Below are positions 1-5,150 of a stretch of DNA of 5,150 nucleotides, one piece after another (the first letter of the stretch is position 1; each line of letters starts with the position of its first letter). Below the pieces are notes generated by a model. It was not told the origin of the DNA. It worked only from the letters and a program-made list of their open reading frames with translations, and did no database searches. A program made the translations under genes and the position numbers. The DNA is from Spirosoma sp. (lineage in GTDB: Bacteria; Bacteroidota; Bacteroidia; Cytophagales; Spirosomataceae), in contig JANXVQ010000779.1 in NCBI GenBank assembly GCA_025351545.1, forward strand, positions 1-5,150, given 5' to 3'.

Positions 1-801
1 CTCCCATATCGACTCTTTATTGAACTCCGTTTCTTCAATGAAATTGTCGTTATACTCATTCACCAGTTGATACGTGCCCGAGCTAATGATTTTCTGAAGT
101 TCTGTTTTTGCGTTGGCATAATCGCCCTGTTGCAAATACACGCGAGCCAGCAGCATTTGAGCGGCACCTTTGGTAGCACGACCCTGATTGGCGGCATCGT
201 AGGCCGCTGGAAGGGCATCCTGAGCGGCTTTCAAATCGGCGACAATGAACGCATATACGTCAGTTTCCGGCGAACGGGGCGCTGATGCGGCCAGTGAGGT
301 AACGTAGTTTTTATACAGCGGCACCCCGCCCCACAGACTAACCAATTCAAAATAGGACCAGGCCCGCAGGAATTTGGCTTCTCCCGTTGCCTGAGTAGCT
401 ACACTGGCCGTTAGGGTGGATGTGGAGGCAGCCGCTTTGTCGATGACAACATTTGACCGGTGAATAACCCGGTAAGCACCCGTCCAAACGGCACTTACCA
501 GGGAGTTACCCGTATCGTGAACGCCCGTCAGCATCTGGTTACGGGGTGTTTCGAGCTGCCCACCGCCGGCCGACACATCGTCAGAACGCATATCCTGAGT
601 AAAAAACCACTCGCGCGCCACTAAATTGGTGGATTGAAGAGCCGCATAAATGCCATTCGTAGCACTCTTTATCTGCACATCGGTTTTAAAATAACTATCC
701 GTTGTAACAGCATTGGGGTTGAGCTGATCTAAACTCTTGTCATTACACCCAATAGTTACGCCCACTAGCAAAGCGCTGATTAAATAATATTGTCTTTTCA
801 T
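1..801 (-). CDS. SusD/RagB-family outer-membrane lipoprotein, N-terminal part (cut by left window edge)
   Basis: Surface lipoprotein that binds substrate and closes the mouth of its partner SusC transporter in the outer membrane. Seen: ATG at 801 and 267 codons open to position 1. The signal peptide is of lipoprotein type, MKRQYYLISALLVGVTIG followed by lipidated Cys19 and then the polar NDKSLDQ. The family hallmark lies at residues 141-163 (EAKFLRAWSYFELV, then LWGGVPLY). A second conserved block, GRATKGAAQMLLARVYL at about 207-223, belongs to the TPR-like helical scaffold. SusD proteins are usually around 450-600 residues, so roughly half is present. The start lies 35 nt after the SusC stop, with no promoter or terminator between, which implies co-transcription. 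The region before the ATG is AT-rich and has no Shine-Dalgarno sequence, as usual in Bacteroidota. The family call is firm; the ligand cannot be inferred. Confidence 0.96.
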   Translation of the reverse strand, partial: MKRQYYLISALLVGVTIGCNDKSLDQLNPNAVTTDSYFKTDVQIKSATNGIYAALQSTNLVAREWFFTQDMRSDDVSAGGGQLETPRNQMLTGVHDTGNSLVSAVWTGAYRVIHRSNVVIDKAAASTSTLTASVATQATGEAKFLRAWSYFELVSLWGGVPLYKNYVTSLAASAPRSPETDVYAFIVADLKAAQDALPAAYDAANQGRATKGAAQMLLARVYLQQGDYANAKTELQKIISSGTYQLVNEYNDNFIEETEFNKESIWE

Positions 802-836
802 GGAAAGAATAAAATTTGAGGTCGTCAAAAAACCAG

Positions 837-3800
837 TTAGAACGTAAGCTGAAGGCCAGCCAGAAACGTGCGTGCCTGTGGATAGCTAGCATAGTCGATA
901 CCGCTACGAAGCAGCGTACCATTGCGCGAACCAATTTCCGGATCGTAGCCCGTATATTTGGTTAGTGTCAGCAGATTCTGGCTCGAAACATACACCCGAA
1001 CTTTGCTGACGAACCCGTTTGTCAGGCCGCCCAGCGTCTTGACCGGTATTGAATAACCGATAGTCAGATTTTTGATCCGCATATAAGAGCCATCTTCAAT
1101 AAACCGGTCCGATGTACGGCTGTTATTGTTGGGGTCACCACTTACGGCACGGGGAACGTCGGTACTAGTGTTCGTTGGTGTCCAGGCATTTAACACAGCT
1201 GTTCCTGCATTAAACAGGCGAAGCATACCCTGGGTAACGACCTTTGTGCCGTTATAAATCTTGTTCCCCTGAACGCCTTGCAGGTACATCGTGAAGTCGA
1301 AGTTTTTGTACGTACCGCTGAAATTAGCTCCGTAGTTGAATTTAGGCAAATAACTGCCTAAGTATTGGCGATCGTTGGCATCAATTTTCCCATCGCCATT
1401 CACGTCTTTAAATCGAATATCGCCCGGTGCGGCTTTATCCTGATATAAGGTTTTGTCATTTCCGTCGATAGCGTTGGCGGCATTGATTTCAGCCTGATTC
1501 TGGAAAATGCCATCCACTTTCCAACCGTAAAACGACTGAATAGGCTGGCCAACTTCGGTCTTGGTAATATCGAATCCGCCGTAGTCGGGATTCTGGCCCG
1601 CGTATATGGCTGCCGTTGGGGTGGCCAGACTCAGCACCCGGTTGCGGGTGATGCCAATGTTAGCCGATACGTTCCCCCGAAAATCTCCTTTTGAATAGTT
1701 ATAACCCGCCTGGAACTCGTAGCCCCAGTTTTTCATGCTGCCAATATTAGCGACGGGTGCGTTGGTGTAGCCAATGGAATTTGGAATAGGTACGGCCAGA
1801 ATCAGCCCATCGGTGAACCGGTTATAAATCTCGCCAGTGAAGGTAATGCGGTTATTGAATAAGCCCACATCGACACCCACATTGACCATGTCGGTAGTTT
1901 CCCATTTCAGTTCGGTATTGCCCAGAGCATTGAAATAAGAACCTAAACTGTTGGCGCTGCCAAATGGATAGGCGGTAGCATCTGCCTGAACCAGCGATTG
2001 CCAGGCGTAGTTGCTAATGCCATTGAAACCCGTTCTGCCGTAGCTGGCGCGTAGTTTCAATTCAGACAGTTGCGCCATTCCTTTCATAAAGTTCTCCTGG
2101 TTAATACGCCAGCCCACCGATGCCGATGGGAAGTTGCCCCACTTATTGCCCGGTGCAAACAGGGACGATCCATCCCGACGAATCGATGCACTAAGCAGAT
2201 ATTTGCCGTCATAATCGTAGTTAATCCGACCAACGTAGGAAAGCAAATCCGTTTCGGCACGGGTGCTGGTTATGGATGGATTGCTTACGCCCTGAATAAC
2301 ATCAAGGTCATTATTCGGTCGGGTGCCTGAACCAGTCAAACCCGTAAATAACACTTTTTGGGTTTCAGCCACTGCCAGTGCACTAAGATTGTGTTTACCA
2401 AACGTCTTATCAAAGGAAAGCTGATTGGTCATTGTCTGGGTAATATTTGTATTGCGTCCCTGCGAAACGGTGGAGGAGCTACGTTGCCCATAGCCATCGT
2501 TGTAAATAGGATTGAAGGTGCTACCGTTCGAAAAGCCTAAATCGACACCGTAATTAAAGCGGTATTTCAGGAAACTCGTTAGCCGGACATCTGCGTAGAT
2601 GGTGGCAAAGGCTTTCAGAAATTTAGTCCGGGTAATGTCCATGGTTAGAGCACGGAGCGGGTTTTCCGGGTCCGATCCGTCGAGGGCCGTTGGTGCGCTA
2701 AAGCCACCGGCTTTAGTAGGGTCTGTAGTCGGCCAGTACGGCATCATTCGAATAGCGTGCATCAACTGAGAACGGTCTGCCGACGGCTCAGAACGCTGGT
2801 TGCTATAGGCAGCGGTCAACGTTTGACCAACCGTCAAAAACTTAGTTACCTGGTGGTCGGAATTCAGGCGCAACGAACCCCGTTCATAATCGGTGCCCTT
2901 CATAATACCATCTTGCTTGAAATAACTACCGGAAGCAAAGAAGCGGGAAACAGCATTGCCCCCCGACAAGGAAATCTGATGCTGGGCAATGGGCGCGTTG
3001 CGGAAAAGCTCGTTTTGCCAGTTCGTTTCGGTCTGGGCAAATGTTTGCGTTGCACCGGCATAAATAGGCTGGCTGAGGTCGCTCAGACGGCCCGGCGTTG
3101 GTATGCCCGCGTTGGTCGTCAGCGCCTTTGCATACTGAACATACTGGTCGCGGTTGAGTACATCGACTTTGTGCCAGGCACTTTGCGTACCAACATAAGA
3201 ATCCAAAGTAATACGCACTTTACTATCCCGACCGCCCTTTTTAGTTGTAATAAGGATAACTCCGTTTGACGCTCTCGACCCGTAAATAGCGGCTGAACTG
3301 GCATCTTTAAGTACTTCCAGCGACTCAATATCGTTGGTGTTGAAGCTATTAAGGTCACCCGTTGGTACGCCATCAATCACGTAAAGAGGACCTGATGCGT
3401 AATTGATTGAGCCAACCCCCCGAATCTGAACAATGGGTGACGCTCCCGGCCCTCCATTATTGACAACCGATACACCAGGCACCCGCCCCTGCAAGGCTGA
3501 CGTGACATTGAGTACCGGAAGTGCGGTTAGTTCTTTAGGCGTTACAGACGATACGGCGCCGGTTAATGATGAACGCCTTTGGGTTCCGTATCCTACCACA
3601 ACGACTTCTTCCAGTGCACCGGCATCCGCTTCCAGCGATACATTGATGATCGACTGGTTATTGACCGCAACCTCCTGTTTTTTGTAGCCAATGTAACTGA
3701 ATACTAATACCGCACTTCCGTTCGGGACATCGATCCGGTAGGTGCCGCGCGCATCACTGGCGGTACCTCGTGTTGTACCTCTAATCTGGATATTGACGCC

Positions 3801-3926
3801 AACTAAGGGGCTTCCTTTCTCGTCGAGTACAGTTCCCGAAATGGGTTGATCAGCCGGAGTGTTACGCGCCCACGTAATCGTTGTAAATGTGGCTATGACT
3901 ATTAATTGGTAAAGCCCGCGTCGCAA
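837..3926 (-). CDS. SusC/RagA-family TonB-linked outer-membrane transporter
   Basis: TonB-dependent outer-membrane barrel that imports an oligosaccharide or similar nutrient with its SusD partner, using proton-motive force through TonB-ExbBD. Seen: 1029 residues, normal for the family. Residues 1-20 (MRRGLYQLIVIATFTTITWA) form a signal peptide. About 29-100 is the carboxypeptidase-regulatory-like beta domain. EEVVVVGYG at 106-114 is the usual linker before the plug, which covers about 115-235 and carries the SusC signature (LYVIDGVPTGDLNSFNTNDI, then ESLEVLKDASSAAIYGSRAS, 181-220). The barrel follows and ends in the aromatic residue F1029. An EF-hand-like loop, DVNGDGKIDAND, is at 841-852. 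There is no N-terminal STN domain, so signalling to an anti-sigma factor is not expected. The start is uncertain: TTG at 3926 is the only usable in-frame start, because an in-frame TAA at 3942-3944 blocks extension. The only upstream in-frame ATG (3945-3947) is immediately followed by that TAA. A point mutation or an indel at the start could explain this. Confidence 0.96.
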   Translation of the reverse strand: MRRGLYQLIVIATFTTITWARNTPADQPISGTVLDEKGSPLVGVNIQIRGTTRGTASDARGTYRIDVPNGSAVLVFSYIGYKKQEVAVNNQSIINVSLEADAGALEEVVVVGYGTQRRSSLTGAVSSVTPKELTALPVLNVTSALQGRVPGVSVVNNGGPGASPIVQIRGVGSINYASGPLYVIDGVPTGDLNSFNTNDIESLEVLKDASSAAIYGSRASNGVILITTKKGGRDSKVRITLDSYVGTQSAWHKVDVLNRDQYVQYAKALTTNAGIPTPGRLSDLSQPIYAGATQTFAQTETNWQNELFRNAPIAQHQISLSGGNAVSRFFASGSYFKQDGIMKGTDYERGSLRLNSDHQVTKFLTVGQTLTAAYSNQRSEPSADRSQLMHAIRMMPYWPTTDPTKAGGFSAPTALDGSDPENPLRALTMDITRTKFLKAFATIYADVRLTSFLKYRFNYGVDLGFSNGSTFNPIYNDGYGQRSSSTVSQGRNTNITQTMTNQLSFDKTFGKHNLSALAVAETQKVLFTGLTGSGTRPNNDLDVIQGVSNPSITSTRAETDLLSYVGRINYDYDGKYLLSASIRRDGSSLFAPGNKWGNFPSASVGWRINQENFMKGMAQLSELKLRASYGRTGFNGISNYAWQSLVQADATAYPFGSANSLGSYFNALGNTELKWETTDMVNVGVDVGLFNNRITFTGEIYNRFTDGLILAVPIPNSIGYTNAPVANIGSMKNWGYEFQAGYNYSKGDFRGNVSANIGITRNRVLSLATPTAAIYAGQNPDYGGFDITKTEVGQPIQSFYGWKVDGIFQNQAEINAANAIDGNDKTLYQDKAAPGDIRFKDVNGDGKIDANDRQYLGSYLPKFNYGANFSGTYKNFDFTMYLQGVQGNKIYNGTKVVTQGMLRLFNAGTAVLNAWTPTNTSTDVPRAVSGDPNNNSRTSDRFIEDGSYMRIKNLTIGYSIPVKTLGGLTNGFVSKVRVYVSSQNLLTLTKYTGYDPEIGSRNGTLLRSGIDYASYPQARTFLAGLQLTF

Positions 3927-3955
3927 AAAATACGCAGTGAGTTACATAACTGTAG

Positions 3956-3983
3956 TTGATTTAACATAAATTTCAAAGGTTTG
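3956..3983 (+). promoter_or_regulatory. Candidate plus-strand promoter sharing its -7 core with the susC promoter
   Basis: TTG (3956-3958), 17 nt, then AAGGTTTG (3976-3983), again five of six fixed consensus positions. The -7 core CAAAGGTTTG (3974-3983) is a palindrome, so it supplies a -7-like element on both strands, each with a -33-like TTG exactly 17 nt away. It would start a rightward transcript near 3987-3990, which runs into the intrinsic terminator at 4060-4093. No known gene lies in that interval. The existence of a terminator in the right direction is the main support. Confidence 0.3.
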
Positions 3984-4002
3984 TCAGTTTAGAAACGGCA
4001 AA
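3974..4002 (-). promoter_or_regulatory. Candidate Bacteroidota -33/-7 promoter for the susC-susD operon
   Basis: Read on the minus strand, TTTG (3999-4002) is followed after 17 nt by AACCTTTG (3974-3981), which matches five of the six fixed positions of the TAnnTTTG -7 consensus. The spacing falls at the short end of the range reported for Flavobacterium (TTG, 17-23 nt, TAnnTTTG). A transcript would begin near 3967-3970, leaving a leader of about 42 nt to the TTG start of the transporter. Motifs this short are common in AT-rich DNA, so this is a positional inference. Confidence 0.4.
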
Positions 4003-4009
4003 AAAATCC

Positions 4010-4069
4010 ATGCATCCGAAACCGGATGACTTCTTCTTAATAGAACTAGGGGAGTTCGTAAGTCAGTGA
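4010..4069 (+). CDS. Possible 19-residue peptide within the candidate small transcript
   Basis: ATG at 4010-4012 opens MHPKPDDFFLIELGEFVSQ, ending with TGA at 4067-4069. It is preceded by an A-rich stretch (4000-4006), a common context for translation starts in Bacteroidota. The predicted leader is about 20 nt. The peptide is acidic and hydrophobic in its second half; no family is recognised. The stop codon lies inside the left arm of the terminator stem, which is unusual for an ordinary gene end and might let a ribosome on the last codons affect hairpin formation. A frame this short arises easily by chance. Confidence 0.15.
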   Translation: MHPKPDDFFLIELGEFVSQ

Positions 4070-4093
4070 TGTGAGCCCATCACTGACTTTTTT
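4060..4093 (+). terminator. Strong intrinsic terminator (plus strand) with no clear upstream gene
   Basis: Perfect 11-bp stem, AAGTCAGTGAT (4060-4070) pairing with ATCACTGACTT (4079-4089), around an 8-nt loop GTGAGCCC, with a run of six T at 4088-4093. The T tract fixes the direction as plus strand. On the minus strand the stem is followed by TTACG with no T run, so it is not a good terminator for the pseudogene to the right. It would stop rightward transcription before it reaches the rest of the intergenic region. Confidence 0.8.
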
Positions 4094-4348
4094 AAGCGGA
4101 TACTGATTTTGTCATAGGCTTAGGGAAAGGGTAGTAAGAGGAGACCGTTTTGTTCAGAAATAGTAAGTTGATAAGGTCAGAATCTACAGCCACGTTCGCA
4201 AGTGAATCATATTCTATTAGTTTTCCTGATTTTACCCTTCAGGTTATAACTAGCTAAAGTTCAAAACAGGTGCTTATCTACTAGAGAAAAGTTAGAAGAG
4301 TTTGTCGTATAAGCTCCTCGATTGGTACTATTATTACTCAACTTAATA

Positions 4349-4379
4349 CAAATATCATTGATAAGAATTTAATTTGCAA
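4349..4379 (-). promoter_or_regulatory. Second, distal minus-strand promoter candidate
   Basis: On the minus strand TTG (4377-4379) is followed after 20 nt by GATATTTG (4349-4356), five of six fixed positions of TAnnTTTG with good spacing. A transcript would start near 4342 and give the transporter gene a leader of about 415 nt, running through the hairpin at 4060-4089. Its -33 element lies inside the LacI-like palindrome, which is the main reason to list it. Chance occurrence in AT-rich DNA is quite possible. Confidence 0.25.
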
Positions 4380-4388
4380 TCGGTTGCA
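4375..4388. promoter_or_regulatory. LacI/GalR-operator-like palindrome
   Basis: TGCAATCGGTTGCA has perfect 5-bp arms (TGCAA and TTGCA) around a central NCGN. This is the shape of LacI/GalR-family operators: 14-16 bp, a central CG pair, and arms of the TGnAA type. It overlaps the -33 element of the distal minus-strand promoter candidate, so a bound repressor would block that promoter. LacI-family regulators commonly control sugar-uptake operons, but no regulator gene is visible in this window. The match is by pattern only. Confidence 0.35.
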
Positions 4389-4464
4389 TTGTTTTTGTGA
4401 AAATTAAGATGGTAGCCTGAAGAGGTCAGACCCAGATATAGTGGTCATCTGCTTTATAGATCTG

Positions 4465-4498
4465 TTAATCAGTATTATGTGTCTGTATTGCTGATTAA
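4465..4498. repeat. Inverted repeat, 8-bp arms, 18-nt spacer
   Basis: TTAATCAG (4465-4472) and CTGATTAA (4491-4498) are exact reverse complements. The repeat lies just past the ancestral stop of the degraded glycosidase gene (4516). Neither strand has a T run after the stem, so it is a poor intrinsic terminator. It might be an operator or a 3'-end stabilising hairpin for the former gene. Confidence 0.35.
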
Positions 4499-4515
4499 TA
4501 AAATGCTCGGAATAG

Positions 4516-4882
4516 CTACTCGTATCTGTATAATATCAGCTTCTGAACGCCATATTCCCCGCTGGAATGCGGATATGCCTCCCCTGATCGCCGTTCAGCC
4601 GTCGACCTGATTTCCATTTCCCATCAATCAACATTCCTTCGTCCGGTTTCAGAATGCCGGCGTTGGGTGTTTCGGGCTTGTCGGAGATGCAGGTGATCAT
4701 AATGTCTGTTCCGGCGACCTCGTGTTTGCAGATAAACGTGTAGTTGCTCACCCGAATAGTATCGACGGTCGTCTTTTTGTCGAACAGCATCCCGATCTCA
4801 TTTTCGACCTGAATCATAATAACGGTTTGTTGTCGGTTTCGCGGATGTGCCGTTTCAGAGCGATTACGTCGGCCGATATGAG
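4516..4882 (-). pseudogene. Degraded GH35-type beta-galactosidase-like gene with DUF5597-type C-terminus
   Basis: Remnant of a clan GH-A glycosidase that would have released terminal sugars, probably galactose, from glycans. Surviving pieces, read on the minus strand: SADVIALKRHIRETDNK (4826-4876), then TVIMIQVENEIGML (4785-4826), holding the QVENE motif whose NE pair carries the acid/base glutamate in this clan, then a C-terminal segment with AGILKPDEGMLIDGKWKSGR and RLNGDQGRHIRIPAG. Damage: one base is missing from the A run at 4826-4828, which shifts frame between DNK and TVIM. One base is missing from the G run at 4557-4560; restoring it gives the family-like ending EYGVQKLILYRYE and a stop at 4516-4518. 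Most of the protein between IGML and about 4784 is gone, and a second deletion probably joins KHE to VAGT near 4719. The N-terminal half is absent. The open frame at 4536-4817 is a fragment, not a functional gene. Family assignment is from remembered motifs. Confidence 0.82.
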
Positions 4883-5062
4883 TTACACTTCATTTATGGA
4901 CTAAAAAATAACCTGCTTAAAGCCCGGGAGTATCTCAAAGACCTATTTTACGAGGGTAAATCGAATACTGAACGTATGCAAGAATGCATTCCCGATTGTG
5001 ACTACCAGCAAAGCAACTCCATCACTTTATCAGTAAGTCGCCTTGGGGTTTATTTGGGGTGA
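4847..5062 (+). CDS. Short hypothetical reading frame, unrecognised
   Basis: 71 codons from GTG at 4847 to TGA at 5060-5062; the frame is open back to 4823. The part beyond about 4890 is free of the pseudogene and reads as a plausible charged helical protein (LLKAREYLKDLFYEGKSNTE, then a Cys pair in CIPDC). The first dozen or so codons are the antisense of the glycosidase remnant, so the true start is unlikely to be this GTG, and no ATG start in this frame precedes the helical part. It may be the tail of a gene truncated at the same breakpoint that destroyed the glycosidase. I recognise no family. The opposite strand here is broken by stops in every frame. Confidence 0.25.
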   Translation: MPFQSDYVGRYELHFIYGLKNNLLKAREYLKDLFYEGKSNTERMQECIPDCDYQQSNSITLSVSRLGVYLG

Positions 5063-5148
5063 TGAAGACCGAAGTTGCTCAAATTCAGCAGAGTTTACAG
5101 GCCGGGATACACACCTTCACATTGACCCGACCTGACCTGACGAACTAG
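5062..5148 (+). CDS. Short hypothetical reading frame overlapping the previous one at TGATG
   Basis: 28 codons from ATG at 5062-5064 to TAG at 5146-5148. The ATG overlaps the preceding stop as TGATG, an arrangement typical of translationally coupled genes. It begins MKTEVAQIQQSLQAGIHTF; no family is recognised. It could equally be the continuation of the preceding frame after a frameshift in a decaying gene. It is very short and near the window edge, so support is weak. Confidence 0.15.
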   Translation: MKTEVAQIQQSLQAGIHTFTLTRPDLTN

Positions 5149-5150
5149 AA

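Larger units (their letters stand above)
3988..4093 (+). ncRNA. Candidate small RNA of about 105 nt, divergent from susC
   Basis: Inferred transcript bounded by the candidate plus-strand promoter (3956-3983) and the strong intrinsic terminator (4060-4093). It contains a second small hairpin, CATCCG (4013-4018) pairing with CGGATG (4023-4028) over a 4-nt loop. Small RNAs next to susC-like genes are known in Bacteroides, some acting on the uptake operon, but no sequence family is recognised here. The exact 5' end is a guess from the -7 position. It could instead be the mRNA of the 19-residue reading frame inside it, or not exist if the promoter is spurious. Confidence 0.3.
4094..4515. other. 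AT-rich intergenic stretch without a recognisable gene
   Basis: About 420 bp with stops in all frames and visibly higher AT content than the flanking coding DNA. I found no tRNA, no insertion-sequence end and no long repeat. The only structured elements are the LacI-type palindrome with an overlapping promoter candidate (4349-4388) and the inverted repeat at 4465-4498. It may be the long leader or regulatory region of the susCD operon, or DNA left by decay of the gene to its right. Confidence 0.6.

Noticed and set aside
67..285. Plus-strand open frame of 72 codons
   Set aside because: It is antisense to the SusD-family lipoprotein, whose conserved motifs occupy the opposite strand.
743..934. 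Minus-strand open frame spanning the susC-susD junction
   Set aside because: It overlaps the SusC C-terminus, the 35-nt gap and the SusD signal peptide out of frame; no family features.
2757..3269. 170-codon plus-strand open frame
   Set aside because: It lies wholly antisense to the plug and early barrel of the SusC-family gene, resembles no family, and is explained by coding bias on the other strand.
3119..3376. 85-codon minus-strand open frame in another frame
   Set aside because: It is out of frame within the SusC-family gene, which is fully supported by domain content here.
3688..3880. STN signalling domain at the SusC N-terminus
   Set aside because: The mature N-terminus goes directly into the carboxypeptidase-regulatory-like domain, leaving no room for an STN domain.
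4013..4028. Small hairpin as a minus-strand terminator
   Set aside because: The stem is only 6 bp and the T7 run on the minus strand begins several bases after it, so it is too weak to call alone.
4536..4817. Intact 93-residue gene beginning MIQVENEIG
   Set aside because: Family-like sequence continues upstream in another frame (to 4882) and downstream in another frame (to 4516), so this is the middle of a frameshifted pseudogene.
1..5150. CRISPR array, tRNA or rRNA gene, insertion-sequence ends
   Set aside because: I saw no regularly spaced repeats, no cloverleaf-like sequence ending in CCA, no rRNA motif and no transposase or terminal inverted repeats.

Overview
The window looks like Bacteroidota chromosome, most likely a Cytophagia-type member such as a Spirosoma relative. 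That genus guess is an inference from protein style only. The diagnostic content is a SusC/SusD outer-membrane nutrient-uptake pair. Starts lack a Shine-Dalgarno sequence, and candidate promoters fit the Bacteroidota -33/-7 pattern (TTG, then TAnnTTTG).

Layout, left to right. Positions 1-801 (minus) hold the first 267 codons of a SusD/RagB-family lipoprotein that runs off the left edge. Positions 837-3926 (minus) hold a full-length SusC/RagA-family TonB-dependent transporter of 1029 residues. Its stop lies 35 nt before the susD-like start, so the two are almost certainly one susC-susD operon transcribed leftwards. The transporter is the barrel and the lipoprotein its substrate-binding lid. 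The substrate cannot be read from the sequence.

Positions 3927-4515 are an AT-rich intergenic stretch of about 590 bp. Next to the SusC start is a symmetric pair of promoter-like elements sharing one palindromic -7 core (CAAAGGTTTG). It could fire left into susCD and right into a transcript of about 105 nt that ends at a strong intrinsic terminator (4060-4093) with no annotated gene in front of it. That transcript could be a small RNA or encode a 19-residue peptide. Further right are a LacI/GalR-operator-like palindrome overlapping a second minus-strand promoter candidate, and an isolated inverted repeat.

Positions 4516-4882 (minus) are the decayed remains of a GH35-type beta-galactosidase-like gene with a DUF5597-type C-terminus. 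Recognisable pieces survive, with two single-base frameshifts and probably two internal deletions. Right of it are two short plus-strand reading frames of unknown identity that overlap at TGATG.

The start of the transporter gene is odd. The only in-frame upstream ATG is followed at once by TAA, leaving a TTG codon as the apparent start. The most interesting region is therefore 3920-4100, where an unusual SusC start, a possible bidirectional promoter and a possible small RNA or peptide gene coincide.
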